This document shows, one piece after another, positions 16,566 to 24,111 of a DNA stretch of 64,000 nt. How positions within the stretch are numbered: the stretch's first letter is position 1; each line of letters opens with the position of its first letter. The translations under genes and the position numbers were made by a program. Under the pieces are notes generated by a model. It made no database searches and was not told the DNA's origin. It saw only the letters and a list, made by a program, of their open reading frames with translations. Origin of the DNA: Planctomycetota bacterium (lineage in GTDB: Bacteria > Planctomycetota > UBA1135 > GCA-002686595); the NCBI GenBank assembly GCA_020638875.1, contig JACKHS010000006.1, positions 1 through 64,000 of the forward strand. Direction: 5' to 3'.

Positions 16566-17747
16566 CTACTGGCCGCCCCCGAGCGGTGCCGCCTCCTCCG
16601 CGCCCAGGATGCGCAGGTAGGAGTCATACCGGTACTCGCGGTCCCGCTGCTTGCCCGTCGTCTCGACCAGGACACCCGCCGTCTGGAGCAACTCGATGGC
16701 CTTCTGCGCCGTCGGCAGCGTCGTGTCGAGCGCCGCCGTCACGTGCTTGGCCGTGACGATGGGGCGCTGCGGCAACTGCTCGAGGAGGCGCAGCCCCATC
16801 ACGGTGGTCGTCCTCTCCGCGAGGACGCGCTCGCGATCCGCGCTCACACGCGCGAAGAGGCTGCGCGCGGTGGCGACGGCTTCGTTCGAGGTCGTCGCGA
16901 CGCCCTCCAGGAAGAACTCCACCCAGCCCTCCCAGTCGCCCGCGCGCACGGCGCCGAGGCGCTCGTAGTACGCGTCGCGGTGACGCAGCAGGTAGAGGCT
17001 CAGGAACAGGAGCGGCTGGCTGAGCAGCCCCCACGCCTCCAGCAAGAGCGTGATCAGCAGGCGCCCCGCGCGCCCGTTCCCGTCGAGGTAGGGGTGCAGG
17101 CTCTCGAACTGGACGTGCACGAGCGCGACGCGGACGAGCGGCGGCAGGTCGTCCCGCGCGTGCAGGTAGCGTTCGAGGTCGGACAGGAGCGCCGGCAGCG
17201 CGTGCGGCGGCGGAGGGACGTAGACGGCGTTGCCCGGCCGCGTGCCGCCGATCCAGTTCTGGCTGCGGCGCACCTCGCCGGGGAGCTTGTCCGCGCCGCG
17301 GACGCCGTTCATGAGGCGGCGGTGGACCTCGTTCAGGAGGCGCAGCGACAGCGGCAGGCCATCCTCGCGACGCAGCTCGTCGCGCGCGAAGGCGAGGGCG
17401 TCGAGGTAGTTGCAGACCTCCTCGAGGTCGGGGTTGGCGGTGGTGGCGCCGGAGGACTCGAAGGCGAGCAGGTCGAGCAGGGTCGATTGCGTGCCCTCGA
17501 TGCGCGAGGAGAGCACGGCCTCCTTGCGGACGAAGCCGTAGACGAACCACTCGACCGAGGGGACCATCGCGCCGGCGAGCTCCAGGCGGTCGAGGGCGGC
17601 GAGGGCGCTGTCGTGGGCCCGGGCGAGGGTGCCTTCGAGGACCAGCGGCGGGTTCGCGGGCGGCAGGGGGTGGGGCAGGAAGGCGCGGACCTCCTCCCCG
17701 GCGGTCGTGGTGACCTCGTAGCGGCCGGTCTCGCGGGGGGTGGGCAT
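16566..17747 (-). CDS. Fic-domain AMP transferase
   Basis: A 393-residue Fic protein that probably transfers AMP from ATP to a protein hydroxyl. Fic core motif HPYLDGNGRAGR has the catalytic His and full HxFx(D/E)GNGRxxR pattern (Tyr instead of Phe). An N-terminal inhibitory motif SRIEGT sits near residue 80, the class II arrangement in which the Glu blocks ATP until released. A winged-helix-like C-terminus (ALDTTLPTAQKAIELLQTAGVL) is typical of the stand-alone Fic/HTH type. It has no antitoxin partner. ATG 17747. It is the last gene before the tRNA fragment. Confidence 0.93.
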   Translation of the reverse strand: MPTPRETGRYEVTTTAGEEVRAFLPHPLPPANPPLVLEGTLARAHDSALAALDRLELAGAMVPSVEWFVYGFVRKEAVLSSRIEGTQSTLLDLLAFESSGATTANPDLEEVCNYLDALAFARDELRREDGLPLSLRLLNEVHRRLMNGVRGADKLPGEVRRSQNWIGGTRPGNAVYVPPPPHALPALLSDLERYLHARDDLPPLVRVALVHVQFESLHPYLDGNGRAGRLLITLLLEAWGLLSQPLLFLSLYLLRHRDAYYERLGAVRAGDWEGWVEFFLEGVATTSNEAVATARSLFARVSADRERVLAERTTTVMGLRLLEQLPQRPIVTAKHVTAALDTTLPTAQKAIELLQTAGVLVETTGKQRDREYRYDSYLRILGAEEAAPLGGGQ

Positions 17748-17983
17748 GGCTAGGAAAGGGTACTTGATTAGCGGTCGAGGCTAGTAAAGCATTCTTTATT
17801 TGTCGGCTGGGCCGAGGGCACGGGCGGATCGGGTCGTGTGCCGGAATGGTGCCAGGAAGTCCGTCCCCTAATGTCCGCTCGATCCCCGCATGTCCTTCGC
17901 GGGCCCCTGAGACGCCGGGCCTCCAGTCCCCTCATGTCCCTCCAGATCCCCCACGATCCCCTCCTGCCCGAACCCCACATCCC
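17748..17983. other. Low-complexity ATGTCC/GATCCC-rich spacer
   Basis: No gene. From about 17,869 to 17,983 the + strand is C-rich with repeated short words: ATGTCC occurs three times and GATCCC several times. The minus strand reads as Trp/Arg/Gly runs (GSWGIWRDMRG), reminiscent of the GTGGGACCT array at 1163-1298. It ends exactly where the tRNA fragment begins. Confidence 0.5.
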
Positions 17984-18030
17984 GCTTCCCAAGCTGAATG
18001 TCGAGGGTTCGAGCCCCTTCAGCCGCTCCA
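17984..18030 (+). other. 3' half of tRNA-Gly(CCC): island attachment site
   Basis: The sequence reads as a tRNA from anticodon loop to CCA: loop TTCCCAA (anticodon CCC), variable loop ATGTC, T-arm GAGGG-TTCGAGC-CCCTT with all five pairs possible (one G-T), acceptor strand CAGCCGC, discriminator T, and encoded CCA. T at 73 and anticodon CCC both fit tRNA-Gly. The 5' half (GCGGCTG acceptor, D-arm) is not in the preceding 80 bases, and the anticodon stem is already mismatched. This is what a displaced att copy looks like after integration into a tRNA 3' end, with the element to the left. Confidence 0.85.
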
Positions 18031-18168
18031 GCTAACTTCCGTGCAGGGCGGAAGTTGTGGCGATGAGGTATCGATGCCGCATTGGGCGCGCGGCGCGATG
18101 TTGCAGTTTGGTGCCACCTATTCGCGGCGTGCTGCGGCACCGCAGGACCGCGACGGCCAGCTGCCACG

Positions 18169-18555
18169 ATGAAGGAGCCTGATCCCAACTGGCACGAGCT
18201 GCGCTGGATCTGTAGGCACCTCCACCACCTGCTCTATCGGCGGGGCGACGCGGTGGAGGCCATGAAGTACCAGGCCAGGCTCGAAGAGCTCGCCGCCGAG
18301 CTGCCCGTCGAGGTCGAGGCCATCCTACACGCCGAGGCGCTCGCCCTCGTCCATGAGCTGCGTGGTGAGTGGGCTGAGGCATTGGCGCGGCGCGAGCAGG
18401 AGATGGCGATGATGAACAAGCTCATGGAGAGCCTGCGGCAGGACGGAGCTTCGCCCGAGACTCTCAGGTACGCCCTCCAGGACCGGGGCCCGCTGGACTA
18501 CGAGGCCAGGCAAGAGATCGCACAAGAGCTCCGGCGACGGCTTGGGACCGAGTGA
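18169..18555 (+). CDS. Hypothetical helical protein
   Basis: A 128-residue protein; ATG 18169 is chosen over an upstream ATG at 18082 because the upstream part overlaps the region next to the tRNA fragment and has a shadow-like composition. It is strongly helical and charged (HHLLYRRGDAVEAMKYQARLEELAAELP; ALARREQEMAMMNKLMES in shortened form), resembling a single TPR-like helical hairpin. No family recognised. It is the first gene right of the attachment site. Confidence 0.55.
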   Translation: MKEPDPNWHELRWICRHLHHLLYRRGDAVEAMKYQARLEELAAELPVEVEAILHAEALALVHELRGEWAEALARREQEMAMMNKLMESLRQDGASPETLRYALQDRGPLDYEARQEIAQELRRRLGTE

Positions 18556-18698
18556 CGGCGCCCGCTGCGCGACCCCCGGTCAAGCCAGCGACCTCGACGG
18601 CGACTGCGGGGTTGCCGGATCCCCCTCGCCCTGCTCTCCTCGAACCCGGCGCCGCTCGCTCGAAGCCCCGGCGCCAAGGAGAAACGTGGCGGTCAAGC

Positions 18699-18759
18699 GA
18701 ACCCGAGGCGACCGGTCAGGTGGCGTGCGCTAAATGGAAAGTGTTTCCTGTGAAGCACA
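18699..18759 (+). repeat. Dispersed repeat family B, copy 2
   Basis: 61 bases gap-free at 51/61 identity with 5898-5958. It lies 41 bases upstream of the FG-GAP gene start, so it may carry that gene's promoter or an operator. Both copies begin near GAnCCCGAGGCG and end TTCCTGTGAAGCACA. In both, ATGGAAAGT opens a short frame starting MES-x-SCEA. Confidence 0.8.
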
Positions 18760-18800
18760 CCCAATTTTGCTCAAGTGCTCGAAACTAAACAGGAACTGGT

Positions 18801-20111
18801 ATGCGCACCAAACTTTGCATGATGTGCTCATTGATGCCGATCTTCTGCCTCTGCGTACTGGCCGGAACTGCTCGGCGGGGCACGGGAGACCTCGAAGCGA
18901 CTGGCCCTGTCTCGGGAGACCTATTCGGCCGTTCGATTGTGGTTCTGCATGATGATGACCACCCGTCGCAGTGGAAGGTGGCGGTCTCGGATCCATTTTG
19001 CCCTCTTGAGCGCACGCCCCTGGTCGGGCGTGTGTGGATACTTTCGGGTTCGGACGATTCCTGCCTTATGACTGTCTCTGGTTCCGCGGCAGGCGAGCAA
19101 CTCGGTACTTCGCTGCTAGGCCCCTGTGATCTTGACGGTGATGGAAAGCCTGAGCTTGTCGTGGGCTCCCGCGTACCGGAGGGAACCCCTTCTACCATTC
19201 GGGGATTCAGCTACAACGGGGAGAAGTTGTATGAAGCGACGTTGCCCAGTGGCCCTGGGCGTGGACCATCGCTTTCCTTGTGCCCCGGTGAAAAAGGGGA
19301 GGCTGACAGGCTGCTTGTCGGCCTCCCTAGGACTCTGGATGGAGGCCAAGAGGCTCCCGGCGCTCTATACATCTACACGCCAGGTCAAGACCTAACAATG
19401 GTCGCCCACGGCAGCGACGCAGGGGACCAGCTCGGCATAGCGACCTCCTTCCTTGGCCGCACTGCCGACAGTCTCAGTATGGTCGCGATTGGATCCTGCC
19501 CCCGGGAGGACCTTTCGGGCAAGTATGCCGATAGGGCCGGATACGTACTGATAGAAGTGCTCGGTTCTGAGCGAACCCCAATCCGTCTAACGGCTAACGC
19601 GGGTGTCGGTTACTGGTTTGGGTATTCCCTGCTGGCCCTTGGGGATGTGAATGCGGATGGAGTACCTGATGTCCTCGTCGGTCAGCCAAATGACTCTGAG
19701 GGCAGCAGAGTCGCTGCTTTCTCCGGATCCGATGGAAAGCAGTTATGGGTTGCTGTTAGCGAGCTTGGCTCGTCGTTCGGGGAATCGATGACCATGCTCT
19801 CCGATTTGGATGAAGACGGGGTTGCGGATGTGGCAGTGGGCTCACCCGGCAGTCTCAATCAAGATTCCACAGTCACGATCTTCTCGGGCCGCACAGGGGC
19901 CCAGCTACATCAACTGGTAGGGGCAAACGCACCCGGCCGTGCTTCCCATTTTGGGATCAGCCTCGCCTTCTCTCAAGCGTCTGGCCGCCTCCTGGTTGGA
20001 GCCTGTTCCCCGCGAGGATGGCGGGGGATGCCTGGGAAAGTCTTTGAATTCGATGTTGCCACCTGGGCCCTTTTACGCGACCGCTCGGCCGAGAGGCTGG
20101 ACTGCAAGTAG
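18801..20111 (+). CDS. Secreted FG-GAP/integrin-like repeat protein
   Basis: A 436-residue protein with a signal peptide (residues 1-24, CSLMPIFCLCVLAGTA). ATG 18801 has an AGGA ribosome site nine bases upstream. Seven-bladed FG-GAP-type propeller repeats are visible as LGPCDLDGDGKPELVVGSR, LALGDVNADGVPDVLVGQP and LSDLDEDGVADVAVGSPG, each with a Ca2+-binding DxDxDG-like loop. Function in a secreted or surface role is inferred. Codons are visibly richer in A/T than in neighbouring genes, a sign of recent transfer. The repeat B copy lies immediately upstream. Confidence 0.85.
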   Translation: MRTKLCMMCSLMPIFCLCVLAGTARRGTGDLEATGPVSGDLFGRSIVVLHDDDHPSQWKVAVSDPFCPLERTPLVGRVWILSGSDDSCLMTVSGSAAGEQLGTSLLGPCDLDGDGKPELVVGSRVPEGTPSTIRGFSYNGEKLYEATLPSGPGRGPSLSLCPGEKGEADRLLVGLPRTLDGGQEAPGALYIYTPGQDLTMVAHGSDAGDQLGIATSFLGRTADSLSMVAIGSCPREDLSGKYADRAGYVLIEVLGSERTPIRLTANAGVGYWFGYSLLALGDVNADGVPDVLVGQPNDSEGSRVAAFSGSDGKQLWVAVSELGSSFGESMTMLSDLDEDGVADVAVGSPGSLNQDSTVTIFSGRTGAQLHQLVGANAPGRASHFGISLAFSQASGRLLVGACSPRGWRGMPGKVFEFDVATWALLRDRSAERLDCK

Positions 20112-20598
20112 GGCTCCACCGTGTCGTTGGAAGGTATAGATGAAGTCAGCCGCTGCCATGTGAGACTCGCGGCGCGGTCCGTGGCTGTCAAATGGGCAAA
20201 TAGGGCCTCATTTCCGAAGTAATCGGACGGCTCACGTGGGCGTGAGGGTTGGCGGGGACGCGGGCCTGGAGGCGGCCTCGGGGGCTCTGAAAGTTCCCCT
20301 TTGGTTCCCCGCTGGTTCCCCGATTTCGGGGGTGTGGCGGAGGGGCTCTGGCGAGCAGAATCGGCCCTGGCGGTACCGGGGAGGCCGATTTTGGCCCGTT
20401 CGAGAGGGGAACTTCGGGGCTAACCCTATTTGGGTCGGAGAACTTCGCTTCGGGAGCCGCCGCTGGCGCCCGTGGCGAGCACCAACTACCTAGGTAGTAA
20501 ACACCCCTGATTCGTGCTAGGCTCCCCCTGTCCCACCGGCCGGGGACCCTTTCGAGCTCGAGTTCCAAGCGCGGCCCCTCCTCCACCGGAGCCCTGCC
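20112..20598. other. Intergenic region with mirrored GGTTCCCC repeats
   Basis: 487 bases without a gene. AAGTTCCCCT (20,291-20,300) is followed by GGTTCCCC at 20,303-20,310 and 20,314-20,321, and its perfect reverse complement AGGGGAACTT is at 20,405-20,414. The layout resembles the mirrored array at 1163-1298, with a different word. Downstream are a 14-bp palindrome and a promoter-like hexamer ahead of the methyltransferase gene. Confidence 0.7.
20485..20523 (+). promoter_or_regulatory. Perfect 14-bp palindrome and TAGGCT hexamer upstream of ParB-like/methyltransferase gene
   Basis: ACTACCTAGGTAGT (20,485-20,498) is a perfect palindrome. A TAGGCT hexamer at 20,518-20,523 matches the recurring -10-like motif of the right part of the window. 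The palindrome would cover the -35 position of that promoter, the place for a repressor operator. The encoded protein has a ParB-like domain and could be the binder, but this is inference. Confidence 0.5.
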
Positions 20599-21530
20599 TT
20601 GGACGCTTCACCCGAACTCGTTCTCCGGCGCGTGCCGCTCGGCGAGCTGCACCTCGACGCCGCAAATGCCCGCCTTCACGACGAGCGAAACCTCGCCTCC
20701 ATCAAGGCCAGCCTGCAGCGCTTCGGCCAGGCCGAGCCCCTGGTCGTGCAGCGCGAAAGCCGGCGGGTCATCGGCGGCAACGGCCGCCTGGAGGCCATGC
20801 GGTCGCTGGGCTGGACCGAGTGCGACGTGGTCGAGCTGGACCTCGACGAGACGGCCGCCACGGCGCTGGGCATCGCGCTGAACCGCACCGCCGAGCTAGC
20901 CGAGTGGGACCCCGCGACGCTGGGCCGGCTGCTGGACTCGCTTCGCGACGAGGGGGCGCTGGAGGGGGTCGGCTTCGACGAGGGCGAGATCGACGAGATC
21001 CTCGCGGGGCTGCTCGAAGGCGGCGACCTGAACGACGTCGAAGACCCGGGGCCAGGCGAGCTGCCCGAGGACCCGATCACCATGCAGGGCGACCTGTGGA
21101 TCCTGGGTGACCACCGGCTGCTGTGCGGGGACTCGACCTGCGCGGAGGACCTGGCGCGGCTGATGGCCGGGGAGCGCGCGCGGCTACTCGCCACGGACCC
21201 TCCCTACCTCGTGGACTACCGTGGCGCGGGCGCGAAGGCGGAGAGCGGCGAGGAGCACTGGGACGACTTCGCGGGGGCGGACGAGGCGCTGTCGTTCTTC
21301 ACCGCCTGGCTACGGGTTGCGCTCCCCCACTGCGTTCCCGATGTTCCCGTCTACCAGTGGCACGCTCATCGCCGGCAGGCGCTCGTCGAGCGGGCGTGGG
21401 AGGCGGCGGGGCTCCTGCTCCACCAGCAGCTCATCTGGGTGAAGGCGCGCGGGACCCTCGGCCGCTCCCACTTCATGTGGCAGCACGAGCCCTGCTTCTA
21501 TGACTGGCCCAAGGGCAAGATGCCGACGAA
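20599..21530 (+). pseudogene. ParB-like domain / DNA methyltransferase, 3' truncated
   Basis: Starts at TTG 20599. Residues 1-90 form a ParB-like nuclease domain (LGELHLDAANARLHDE; RRVIGGNGRLEAMRSLGW), followed by a linker and a DNA methyltransferase domain with the catalytic DPPY (LLATDPPYLVDY) after GDLWILGDHRLLCGDST. Such fusions are phage and island proteins modifying adenine N6 or cytosine N4. After RSHFMWQHEPCFYDWPKGKM (about 21,525) homology stops: the expected FxGxG SAM-binding motif and C-terminus are absent and the frame becomes Arg/Ala-rich antisense-like sequence. It is probably inactive as written. Confidence 0.85.
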
Positions 21531-21553
21531 GACGCGTCGCCACCGAGCAGCTC

Positions 21554-21994
21554 ATGGCGCTGGAGCTCGCCAAGGGCTCGGCCGAGCGCACCTCGCAGAG
21601 CGCGCTCGCGGCCTTCGAGCGCGAGTGGCTCGCGTCGTTCGAGGCGGAGCATCGCGCCGCGCAGGCGCGCGAGTCGGCGCTCCACGTACAGACCGCCCGC
21701 GTGGTCGCCGACGTCGCCGACGCCGCGCAGCGCGTGATCGACGGCCTCGAACGCGAAGGCGCCGACGCGCTCGCGAACGCCGAGCTGCACCGCGAGGAAC
21801 GCCGCGCGATCGCGCTGGCATCGCCCGGCGGCCGGCTGTGGCTGGCACGCGAGGCCGCCTCGCGCCTGCACTTCCGCAGCGTCACGCTCGACGCGAACGA
21901 CGCGCGCGTCCCCTCGCCCTTCGACCTCGACGCCTTGCAGCGCCAGCTGCTCGGGGCGTCGATCGAACCGGATGCGGAGGCGCCGCGCCGGTAG
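21554..21994 (+). CDS. Hypothetical Ala/Glu-rich protein, possibly 5' truncated
   Basis: A 146-residue frame from ATG 21554; the same frame extends plausibly a few codons upstream (VATEQL) to the end of the methyltransferase fragment, so the native start may be lost. It is Ala/Glu/Arg-rich and probably coiled coil through the first 90 residues, then ends with RLHFRSVTLDANDARVPSPF and LDALQRQLLG. It vaguely recalls the C-terminus of SPFH/HflK-like proteins but I cannot assign it. Base composition matches the GC-rich DNA to the right, so it marks the host side of the junction. Confidence 0.5.
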   Translation: MALELAKGSAERTSQSALAAFEREWLASFEAEHRAAQARESALHVQTARVVADVADAAQRVIDGLEREGADALANAELHREERRAIALASPGGRLWLAREAASRLHFRSVTLDANDARVPSPFDLDALQRQLLGASIEPDAEAPRR

Positions 21995-22017
21995 TCCGCG
22001 CGCCGAGGACTCGCGCG

Positions 22018-22665
22018 CTACTCGAGGTCCTCGCGCGTCTCCGCGCCGAGGCACACCGCCGCGAAGCGTTCGGCGACGACGAACGCGCCGCCGAACGTGA
22101 GCGTCGCCAAGCGTTGGCCCGGCGCGACGGGTTCATGTGTGCCCTTGTGACTGGCGCCGGCTCCCGGCACGAGCCGCACCTCCACCCCGTGGTGCTCGAG
22201 GGCCACGGCGTACGCGCGCATCAAGAACTCGGGCCCGTGCGCCAGTTGCCCGTAGCCTCCGCGCAGAAGCGCGTCGAGAGCGACGCTCGAGTTCCAGTAG
22301 CGCTCGAAGGGGATCCAGCGCCCGACCTCGGCGACGTGCGCCGCGAGCAGGCCCGCCAAGGCCCCCGACACGTCGCGCGGCGCGCCGCGGAACGTCAAGG
22401 CGAGGTGAACGTCGGTGTGCTGCCGGGCGAGGACGTGGTCGAGCTCCCGAACGACGAGGTCGTCGCCGGCAGCCGCTCGGAGCTCGTAGTCGATGACGCG
22501 CATCGCCGTGATGCGCCAGCGCTGCCAGCGGTTCGGCGCACCAGGCGTCCGTCCGGCCACGATCAGCTCGGCATCTCGCTGCCCGAGCTCGAACGACCGC
22601 AGCATCACCCAGCCATCGGACTCGGCTTCGTGGAGCTCGAGCGCGCGTCGCAGGTCTTCCAGCAT
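22018..22665 (-). CDS. Hypothetical protein
   Basis: A 215-residue soluble protein from ATG 22665. Features: an acidic helical start (MLEDLRRALELHEAESDGW), strands VMLRSFELGQRDAELIVAG, a central RVIDYELRAAAGDDLVVREL, and a C-terminal RLATLTFGGAFVVAERFAAV. No family recognised and no signal peptide. Upstream on its strand is a TAGGCT hexamer at 22,706-22,701. Downstream of a convergent pair with the truncated frame ending at 21,994. Confidence 0.7.
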   Translation of the reverse strand: MLEDLRRALELHEAESDGWVMLRSFELGQRDAELIVAGRTPGAPNRWQRWRITAMRVIDYELRAAAGDDLVVRELDHVLARQHTDVHLALTFRGAPRDVSGALAGLLAAHVAEVGRWIPFERYWNSSVALDALLRGGYGQLAHGPEFLMRAYAVALEHHGVEVRLVPGAGASHKGTHEPVAPGQRLATLTFGGAFVVAERFAAVCLGAETREDLE

Positions 22666-22700
22666 GGTCGGTGGAGAGCGAGAGCCCGCTCGCAGCGAGT

Positions 22701-22706
22701 AGCCTA
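22701..22706 (-). promoter_or_regulatory. -10-like TAGGCT upstream of the 22,665 gene
   Basis: AGCCTA on the + strand reads TAGGCT on the minus strand, 35 bases before ATG 22665. It belongs to the recurring hexamer family described under findings. No clear -35. Confidence 0.5.
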
Positions 22707-22783
22707 GCAGGGAGGCGAAGCTGGCGCCCGGTGCGAGGACCCGGTGCGCGCTGGTCACTGGCGCGCGGCGACCGAGGTTGGCG

Positions 22784-22789
22784 TAGACT
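22784..22789 (+). promoter_or_regulatory. -10-like TAGACT upstream of kelch lipoprotein gene
   Basis: TAGACT preceded by GCG, 60 bases before ATG 22850. Same hexamer family; no clear -35. Confidence 0.5.
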
Positions 22790-22849
22790 CGACCGACACG
22801 CCTCGACGGACCTCCGCATCCCCGTGGCTCGGAGTTCGAGGCCCCCCCC

Positions 22850-24016
22850 ATGCCGCGACTCCCACGTACGTCGATCGCGCTCCTGCTCAGCCTCGCGGGC
22901 TGCGCGGGCGTCGCGCCCGTGCGCGACGCGGAGACACGCGCGGCGTTCCCGACGCCCGACGAGCTCCTGGACCACCGCCTCGTCGCCGCGCTCGCCGGCG
23001 ACAGCGTCGTCCTGTGGACCGGGCGCGTGGGCGCGCGCTTCGACGTCGGCGCGCAGACGTGGGCGCCGCTGCCCGAGAACCCGTGGTCGCGTGACGGCGA
23101 CGCGCCGCGGCTCGTCGCGCTCGACGACGCGACCCTCGCGGCGGCGTACGTCGTCCGCGGCGCGGAGGCCGCGCTCCACGTGGACACGTACTCGCTCGCG
23201 AGCGGTGCGTGGAGCACACTCGCGCGCCTCCCGATCGCCGACGTGGAGGAGCCGGGCGTGCGGGGCGAGCTCGCGCTCGGCGAGCTGGTGCAGGTCGACG
23301 GCGAGCTCCTCGTGCTCTTCGGACACAGGTACGTCGGCGCGCCCGTGCAGGGCGCCCTCGTCGCGCGCAGCGGCGCGTGGCGCGCCATCACCTCCGGCGC
23401 CGCGCCGCCCTTCTGCGCGGACTCCAGCTTCGCCTACGCCCACCGCGGGCGCGTCGTCTACGGCGGCTACGCGGACGTCGTGCGCGACACCGCCGCGACC
23501 TGGGAGCGACGCGCGGACGCCTGGGGACCGGTGCACGAGCTGCACGCGCGCTACGACTTCGGCCACTGCTGTTCCGGCGACGCGCTCTACGTCGTCGGCG
23601 GCGTGTGGTCGTCGTTCATGCCGCGGCCGCTCCGAGAGGGCCTCCTCCACGCGCTCGCCGAGGACGCCTGGTCGCCGTGGCCGGTCGACCTCGGCCCCGG
23701 CGGCCGGCGCTCCCCCGCGGTGTGCTGGACGGACCGCGGCGTGTTCGTGTGGGGCGGCGACGCAATCGTGTACGGGAGGGACCGGCCGCGCGCGGAGCCG
23801 CAGCGCTCCGGGTGGCTGTTCGCGGCCGGCGCCGCGCCGGGCACGCCGATCGCCACGGAGAGCGCGCCCAGCGCGGGCGCCGACCGCATCTGCCTGTGGA
23901 CCGGACGCGAGGTGTTCGTCCTCGGCCGCGGCGCGGACGACGGCGCGGCGCTGGAGGTGCACGCGTACGACCCGACCGCGGACCGCTGGCGCGCGCTGCC
24001 CTCGTTCGCAAGGTGA
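22850..24016 (+). CDS. Kelch-repeat lipoprotein
   Basis: A 388-residue lipoprotein. The signal peptide ends in a lipobox LSLAGC (Cys at about residue 18). The body is a beta-propeller with kelch-like blades seen as repeated W at the end of strands after Gly-Gly: RRVVYGGY-type, LYVVGGVWSSF, GVFVWGGDAIVYG and EVFVLGRG, with 'DPTADRWRALPSF' at the end. Kelch lipoproteins bind partners at the cell envelope; no specific role can be inferred. ATG 22850 fits the signal peptide. Confidence 0.8.
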   Translation: MPRLPRTSIALLLSLAGCAGVAPVRDAETRAAFPTPDELLDHRLVAALAGDSVVLWTGRVGARFDVGAQTWAPLPENPWSRDGDAPRLVALDDATLAAAYVVRGAEAALHVDTYSLASGAWSTLARLPIADVEEPGVRGELALGELVQVDGELLVLFGHRYVGAPVQGALVARSGAWRAITSGAAPPFCADSSFAYAHRGRVVYGGYADVVRDTAATWERRADAWGPVHELHARYDFGHCCSGDALYVVGGVWSSFMPRPLREGLLHALAEDAWSPWPVDLGPGGRRSPAVCWTDRGVFVWGGDAIVYGRDRPRAEPQRSGWLFAAGAAPGTPIATESAPSAGADRICLWTGREVFVLGRGADDGAALEVHAYDPTADRWRALPSFAR

Positions 24017-24057
24017 GGCCGCGACGGCCGAGGTCACGCGCACCGCGCCCGAACGTC

Positions 24058-24111
24058 TACGATCGCGTCATGCACTACGATCACGTCATGCACTACGATC
24101 ACGTCATGCAC
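24058..24111 (+). promoter_or_regulatory. Triplicated 18-bp unit: -10-like TACGAT plus start codon
   Basis: Three tandem 18-bp units of TACGATCRCGTCATGCAC. Each contains TACGAT, six bases, then an in-frame ATG (24,070, 24,088, 24,106). If TACGAT is a -10 element, each unit would start transcription at its own ATG and give a leaderless message. The 18-bp period keeps all three ATGs in frame, adding MHYDHV to the protein each time. Confidence 0.65.
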
